In this document: positions 8,992-9,055 of the stretch, piece by piece
How positions within the stretch are numbered: the first letter of the stretch is position 1
Layout: each line of letters starts with the position of its first letter
Source: Lysobacterales bacterium UBA5700
Lineage (GTDB): Bacteria > Pseudomonadota > Gammaproteobacteria > Xanthomonadales > Xanthomonadaceae
Assembly: GCA_002420085.1 (NCBI GenBank)
Contig: DIHI01000005.1
Coordinates: forward strand, 100,980-110,034
Length of the DNA stretch: 9,055 nucleotides
Direction: 5' to 3'
The notes under the pieces: model-generated
The model's input: the letters and a program-made list of their open reading frames with translations, nothing else
Database searches by the model: none
What the model was told of the DNA's origin: nothing
Translations under genes and position numbers: made by a program

Positions 8992-9055
8992 ACCTGCGGC
9001 CACCCTGGCCATTCCAAAGCGACATGACCTGAAGCTCCCGATCGGGCATCATCCC

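Noticed and set aside
7071..9032. Plus-strand open frames opposite lysAC (347 and 242 codons)
   Set aside because: Both lie antisense to the aspartokinase/decarboxylase fusion and show only shadow-type composition.
9037..9046. Perfect 10-bp palindrome CCCGATCGGG near the right edge
   Set aside because: It is short and GC-rich with no second copy nearby, and about 50 bases from the candidate lysAC -35. On its own it is not distinguishable from chance.

Overview
This window is GC-rich and densely packed. It holds seven complete genes on two transcription fronts, with very short gaps or overlaps, no RNA genes, no insertion sequences and no CRISPR array. The gene content suggests a gammaproteobacterium of the Xanthomonas/Lysobacter kind (Lysobacterales) or a close relative. 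The clues are a fused aspartokinase/diaminopimelate decarboxylase (LysAC) and a MurL-MurD2 pair, both known from Xanthomonas, together with an E. coli-like SSB and an IspB-type octaprenyl diphosphate synthase. The lineage is an inference; no marker gene proves it.

Right-hand block (minus strand, about 8906 down to 3538): lysAC, murL and murD2 run in that order and overlap by 8 and 20 bases, so they look like one translationally coupled operon. MurD2 adds L-glutamate to UDP-MurNAc-L-alanine. MurL then uses ATP to epimerise that L-Glu to D-Glu. Together they replace the usual glutamate racemase (MurI) plus MurD route. LysAC carries the first step of the aspartate pathway, which leads to meso-diaminopimelate (the next residue of the peptidoglycan stem), and also the final decarboxylation of diaminopimelate to lysine. 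The operon therefore covers residue 2 of the stem peptide and both ends of the pathway that supplies residue 3.

Middle: ispB (plus strand, 2438-3493) makes the polyprenyl side chain of ubiquinone. It converges on murD2 across 44 bases that contain a GC hairpin but no T-tract. Upstream it diverges from ssb across about 130 bases. That divergent region has a perfect TATAAT on each strand and two near-identical 12-bp sites in inverted orientation, centred 42 bp apart, which are a candidate shared operator.

Left-hand block (minus strand, 2306 down to 13): ssb, a 2-oxoglutarate/Fe(II) oxygenase of unknown substrate, and rfbB (dTDP-glucose 4,6-dehydratase) are separated by +12 and -4 bases. A further gene may start at base 8 and run out of the window. 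rfbB marks the edge of a probable dTDP-sugar / surface polysaccharide cluster.

The most interesting points are the alternative D-glutamate pathway genes coupled to lysAC, the paired sites between ssb and ispB, a 14-bp tandem duplication at the lysAC start that creates a 5-codon upstream ORF, and the unassigned oxygenase between ssb and rfbB.
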